Shown one piece after another: positions 5,794 to 7,669 of a stretch of 7,669 nt of DNA. Below the pieces are notes generated by a model that was not told where the DNA came from, did no database searches, and was given only the letters and a program-made list of their open reading frames with translations. Numbering within the stretch: position 1 is the stretch's first letter; every line of letters begins with the position of its first letter. The position numbers and the translations under genes were made by a program. Source of the DNA: Acidobacteriota bacterium (GTDB lineage Bacteria > Acidobacteriota > Terriglobia > Terriglobales > Acidobacteriaceae); the NCBI GenBank assembly GCA_021781255.1, contig JAJXXG010000327.1:1-7669 (forward strand), given 5' to 3'.

Positions 5794-6766
5794 TCGTCAC
5801 TCCTCCCGTTCCTGCCTGCCGCACAGAGTCAATCCGTGCCGCGCGGTGCGTGCCCATTCGTATCGCGCTTGCCGCCGCAAGCCTTCGTCCGGCCACGCGC
5901 CACTCGGCTGCCGTCTGGGCAGACAGATCCATCCGCAACAGCATGCCCGGCTCAAGATTCTCCAGCACCCGCGCCGGAATCCGCACCGACGGCAGTTGCA
6001 GCGCTCCGCCCATCCGGATATGCCTCGCCCTCGCCTCCATCCGCGCCCGTGTTTCTGGAGCGTGCCGCCTGCGTCCCCAGTCCGAGGTCAGCCGCCGCAA
6101 AATTGTATTCGCCACCACCGCCGGAAACGCCAGATTCAGCAGCCCCGAGCAGTGCGGCATCCTGATCTCAAAGCTCAGGCACAACGTCTTCTCGTTGACT
6201 GACATCGCGCGTGCCACCTGCGTTTGCATCTGTCGCCGCTCAAAATTGAAGCGCAACCCCACCGGCTGCCAGGCAGAAGTCAGTTCGCGGCACACAATTT
6301 CCATTACACTGCCCAGAATCGATTCCTCAATATCGGTCACCTCCCGCAGCGGGCCCTCCTTGCCCTCGCCGCCCAGCAGCAAATCGATGATCGGCGGCGC
6401 CAGCGCCAAATCAAGTTGCAGAACTGAAAGCGCCCCCAGCGGCTCCAGCCGCACCGACGCCACATAGCTGATCTCAGGAATCCGCAGCAGAAATTCGTTG
6501 AAGACAATCTGTTCGGCCGAAACCAGATCCACCTGGAACTTTGTTCGCAGCCATGCCGCAAGATTGTGCGTCAGGTTGCGCGCGAACAGGTCATTCAGCA
6601 TGCTGATGGCGCGCAGTTGATCATTCGAAATCTGCCCGGCCGTGGCAAAGCTGTAGGGCGTCACGCGCTTCGTTGCCTCGCCCTTCTGCTCATCGGGAAC
6701 GGCCTTCCGCACTGCCTCAAACAGCGCATCAATCTCGGCCTGCTTCAACATCTTTTCTATTGGCAT
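5780..6766 (-). CDS. fliM: Flagellar motor switch protein FliM
   Basis: FliM is the C-ring protein that binds CheY-P and sets the rotation sense. The 328-residue product has all the family parts. The N-terminal CheY-binding peptide is at residues 7-19 (LKQAEIDALFEAV). A CheC-like middle domain runs from about 38 to 230, with the hallmark ISNDQLRAISMLNDLFARN at 46-64, a LLGGEG turn near 130-135 and a T-D-I-E-E-S helix near 144-149. A C-terminal SpoA/FliN-like domain spans about 243-315. The ATG at 6766 is preceded by GGAGAAGAACG, giving a clear GGAG at 6774-6777. It follows fliA by 29 bases and its last 14 bases overlap fliN, suggesting coupled synthesis of the two switch partners. The tail after the SpoA domain is short and unremarkable. 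Identity is firm. Confidence 0.96.
   Translation of the reverse strand: MPIEKMLKQAEIDALFEAVRKAVPDEQKGEATKRVTPYSFATAGQISNDQLRAISMLNDLFARNLTHNLAAWLRTKFQVDLVSAEQIVFNEFLLRIPEISYVASVRLEPLGALSVLQLDLALAPPIIDLLLGGEGKEGPLREVTDIEESILGSVMEIVCRELTSAWQPVGLRFNFERRQMQTQVARAMSVNEKTLCLSFEIRMPHCSGLLNLAFPAVVANTILRRLTSDWGRRRHAPETRARMEARARHIRMGGALQLPSVRIPARVLENLEPGMLLRMDLSAQTAAEWRVAGRRLAAASAIRMGTHRAARIDSVRQAGTGGVTSELL
5800..5807 (-). promoter_or_regulatory. Strong Shine-Dalgarno for fliN, fixing its GTG start
   Basis: The minus strand reads GGGAGGAG six bases before GTG 5793. It lies inside the 3' end of fliM, so fliN is read from a non-ATG codon with a near-ideal ribosome binding site. This supports the GTG over internal ATG codons. 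Confidence 0.8.
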
Positions 6767-6795
6767 CGTTCTTCTCCGTCAGTCATCGCCGCCGT

Positions 6796-7566
6796 TCAGC
6801 CCAACGCCTCGTTCCGCCCAATGACCCTTCGCGTTGATTTCTTCATCGACGCCATCTTTCCCGCCGACGCCAGATCTTTCAGGGCCACTCTCAATCGCAC
6901 CACCGCTGAGGCATGTACCTGCGAGACGCGCGACTCCACCACGCCCAGCGCCAGCCCTATCTCGCGCATCGTCATCTCCTCGAAGTAGTAGAGCGTCATC
7001 ACCAGCCGCTCCCGCTCCGGCAAATTCTCGATCGCCTCACTCAACTTCTCCTCCAGTTCACCCCTCAGGCAGCAAAACAGGGGGTCCTCGTCCGGTCGGC
7101 CCGGTACATAGGCCAACTCATCCTCGCCGCCATCCTCGTTGCGCTCCACATTCAGCGTGCCAATCTCCAGCCCCTTCAGCTCGCCCAGCAGCTGCTGATA
7201 CTCCTCCAGCGACGTCCCCAACTCCCGCGCGATGTCGCTCTCACCCGGCGCACGTCCCATCCGTGCCGTCAACGCGCGCACCGCCTCTTCCACCGCACGG
7301 CCCTTGCGCCGCAGCTCTCTGGGACTCCAGTCCAGCGTCCGCAAACTGTCCAGAATCGCGCCCCGAATTCGGAACTGCGCGTAGCTGCGGAACTGCACTT
7401 TCTTGTTTGGATCGAATTTGGCGAATGCGTCCATCAGCCCCACCACGCCGGCTGAAACCAGGTCCTCAATATCCACGTGCTGGGGCAGCCGCTCGTGAAT
7501 TCGCCGCGCCAGAAACCTCACCGTCGGCAAATGCTCCATCAGCAAGCGCTCCTGCTCCCCGCTCAT
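6796..7566 (-). CDS. fliA: RNA polymerase sigma factor for flagellar genes (sigma-28, FliA)
   Basis: This is a sigma-70-family group 3 factor that directs core RNA polymerase to late flagellar and chemotaxis promoters (TAAA-N15-GCCGATAA type). From ATG 7566 it is 256 residues, a normal FliA length. Region 2 spans about residues 11-85 and includes VDIEDLVSAGVVGLMDAF, the run FRSYAQFRIRGAILDSLR and DWSPRELRRKGR, all hallmarks of FliA. Region 3 covers about 90-140. Region 4 covers about 170-230, with a helix-turn-helix around 198-226 (MREIGLALGV..SRVSQVH). A longer in-frame ATG at 7659 would add 31 Gly/Ala/Arg-rich residues. I prefer 7566 because homology begins there and an upstream frame ends in an ATGA overlap there. 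Neither start has a strong Shine-Dalgarno; 7566 has only a weak CAGG about seven bases upstream. The stop is 29 bases before fliM. Family call very secure, start moderately so. Confidence 0.95.
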   Translation of the reverse strand: MSGEQERLLMEHLPTVRFLARRIHERLPQHVDIEDLVSAGVVGLMDAFAKFDPNKKVQFRSYAQFRIRGAILDSLRTLDWSPRELRRKGRAVEEAVRALTARMGRAPGESDIARELGTSLEEYQQLLGELKGLEIGTLNVERNEDGGEDELAYVPGRPDEDPLFCCLRGELEEKLSEAIENLPERERLVMTLYYFEEMTMREIGLALGVVESRVSQVHASAVVRLRVALKDLASAGKMASMKKSTRRVIGRNEALG

Positions 7567-7669
7567 CGCCTGGCCTGCCGGAACCGGCGGCGGATACCCC
7601 GCCCGCGCTCCTCTGTCCCTTCCCCGAGCGCCCGCTCCTTCAGCCGCTTCGTAGCCCATTCCTGCCCCC
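7563..7669 (-). CDS. C-terminal end of an upstream gene (partial, unidentified)
   Basis: One minus-strand frame is open from the window edge (first full codon at 7667) for 34 codons and stops with TGA at 7565-7563. That stop overlaps the ATG at 7566 in an ATGA arrangement, the same coupling seen at flgA/flgH. The visible tail is rich in arginine and lysine, with two runs of three or four basic residues near its end. I do not recognise the family from this fragment. Flagellar clusters often carry flhF or flhG just before fliA, so one of these is the contextual guess, not a sequence-based call. The alternative is that this stretch is an N-terminal extension of fliA in a neighbouring frame, which would start at 7659. 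Confidence 0.45.
   Translation of the reverse strand, partial: GQEWATKRLKERALGEGTEERGRGIRRRFRQARR

Overview
The window is a dense stretch of a flagellar and chemotaxis gene cluster. Every supported gene lies on the minus strand, so it is transcribed from the high-numbered end to the low-numbered end. Gene order, the non-lipoprotein FlgH, the GC-rich codon use and the look of FliA and FlgH suggest a motile Acidobacteriota (Terriglobia-like) bacterium. That assignment is inference from remembered family resemblance, not from a search.

In transcription order: the last codons of an unidentified upstream gene (7669-7563); fliA, flagellar sigma-28 (7566-6796); fliM (6766-5780) and a long fliN/fliY-like gene (5793-4942), both C-ring switch proteins; an unnamed gene (4954-3959) with a four-cysteine motif and a tandem MshEN/GspE-N-like repeat; a structured 104-base leader with a good sigma-28 promoter match; cheY (3854-3468); a cheX-type CheY-P phosphatase gene that is frameshifted (3344-2824); a 231-base noncoding gap; then the rod and ring genes flgF (2592-1855), flgG (1822-1034), flgA (1028-384) and flgH (387-1, running off the window edge).

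The genes form a coherent unit. FliA would switch on late flagellar and chemotaxis genes. FliM and FliN form the motor switch that CheY-P binds. CheX would remove the phosphate from CheY. FlgF/FlgG form the proximal and distal rod, FlgA assists P-ring assembly, and FlgH is the L-ring. Several joins are translationally coupled by overlap: upstream gene/fliA (ATGA), fliM/fliN (14 bases), fliN/unnamed gene (13 bases) and flgA/flgH (ATGA).

The most notable points are: (1) the cheX reading frame breaks near 3003/3004, yet a well-conserved C-terminus continues in another frame for 59 codons; (2) a sigma-28-type promoter directly before cheY, overlapped by four inverted repeats, one of which could hide the cheY ribosome binding site in read-through mRNA; (3) a possible c-di-GMP- or metal-binding orphan protein between the switch genes and cheY; (4) a FliN N-terminal domain with a degenerate CheC-type phosphatase motif. 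No RNA genes, insertion sequences, CRISPR arrays or attachment sites were seen.
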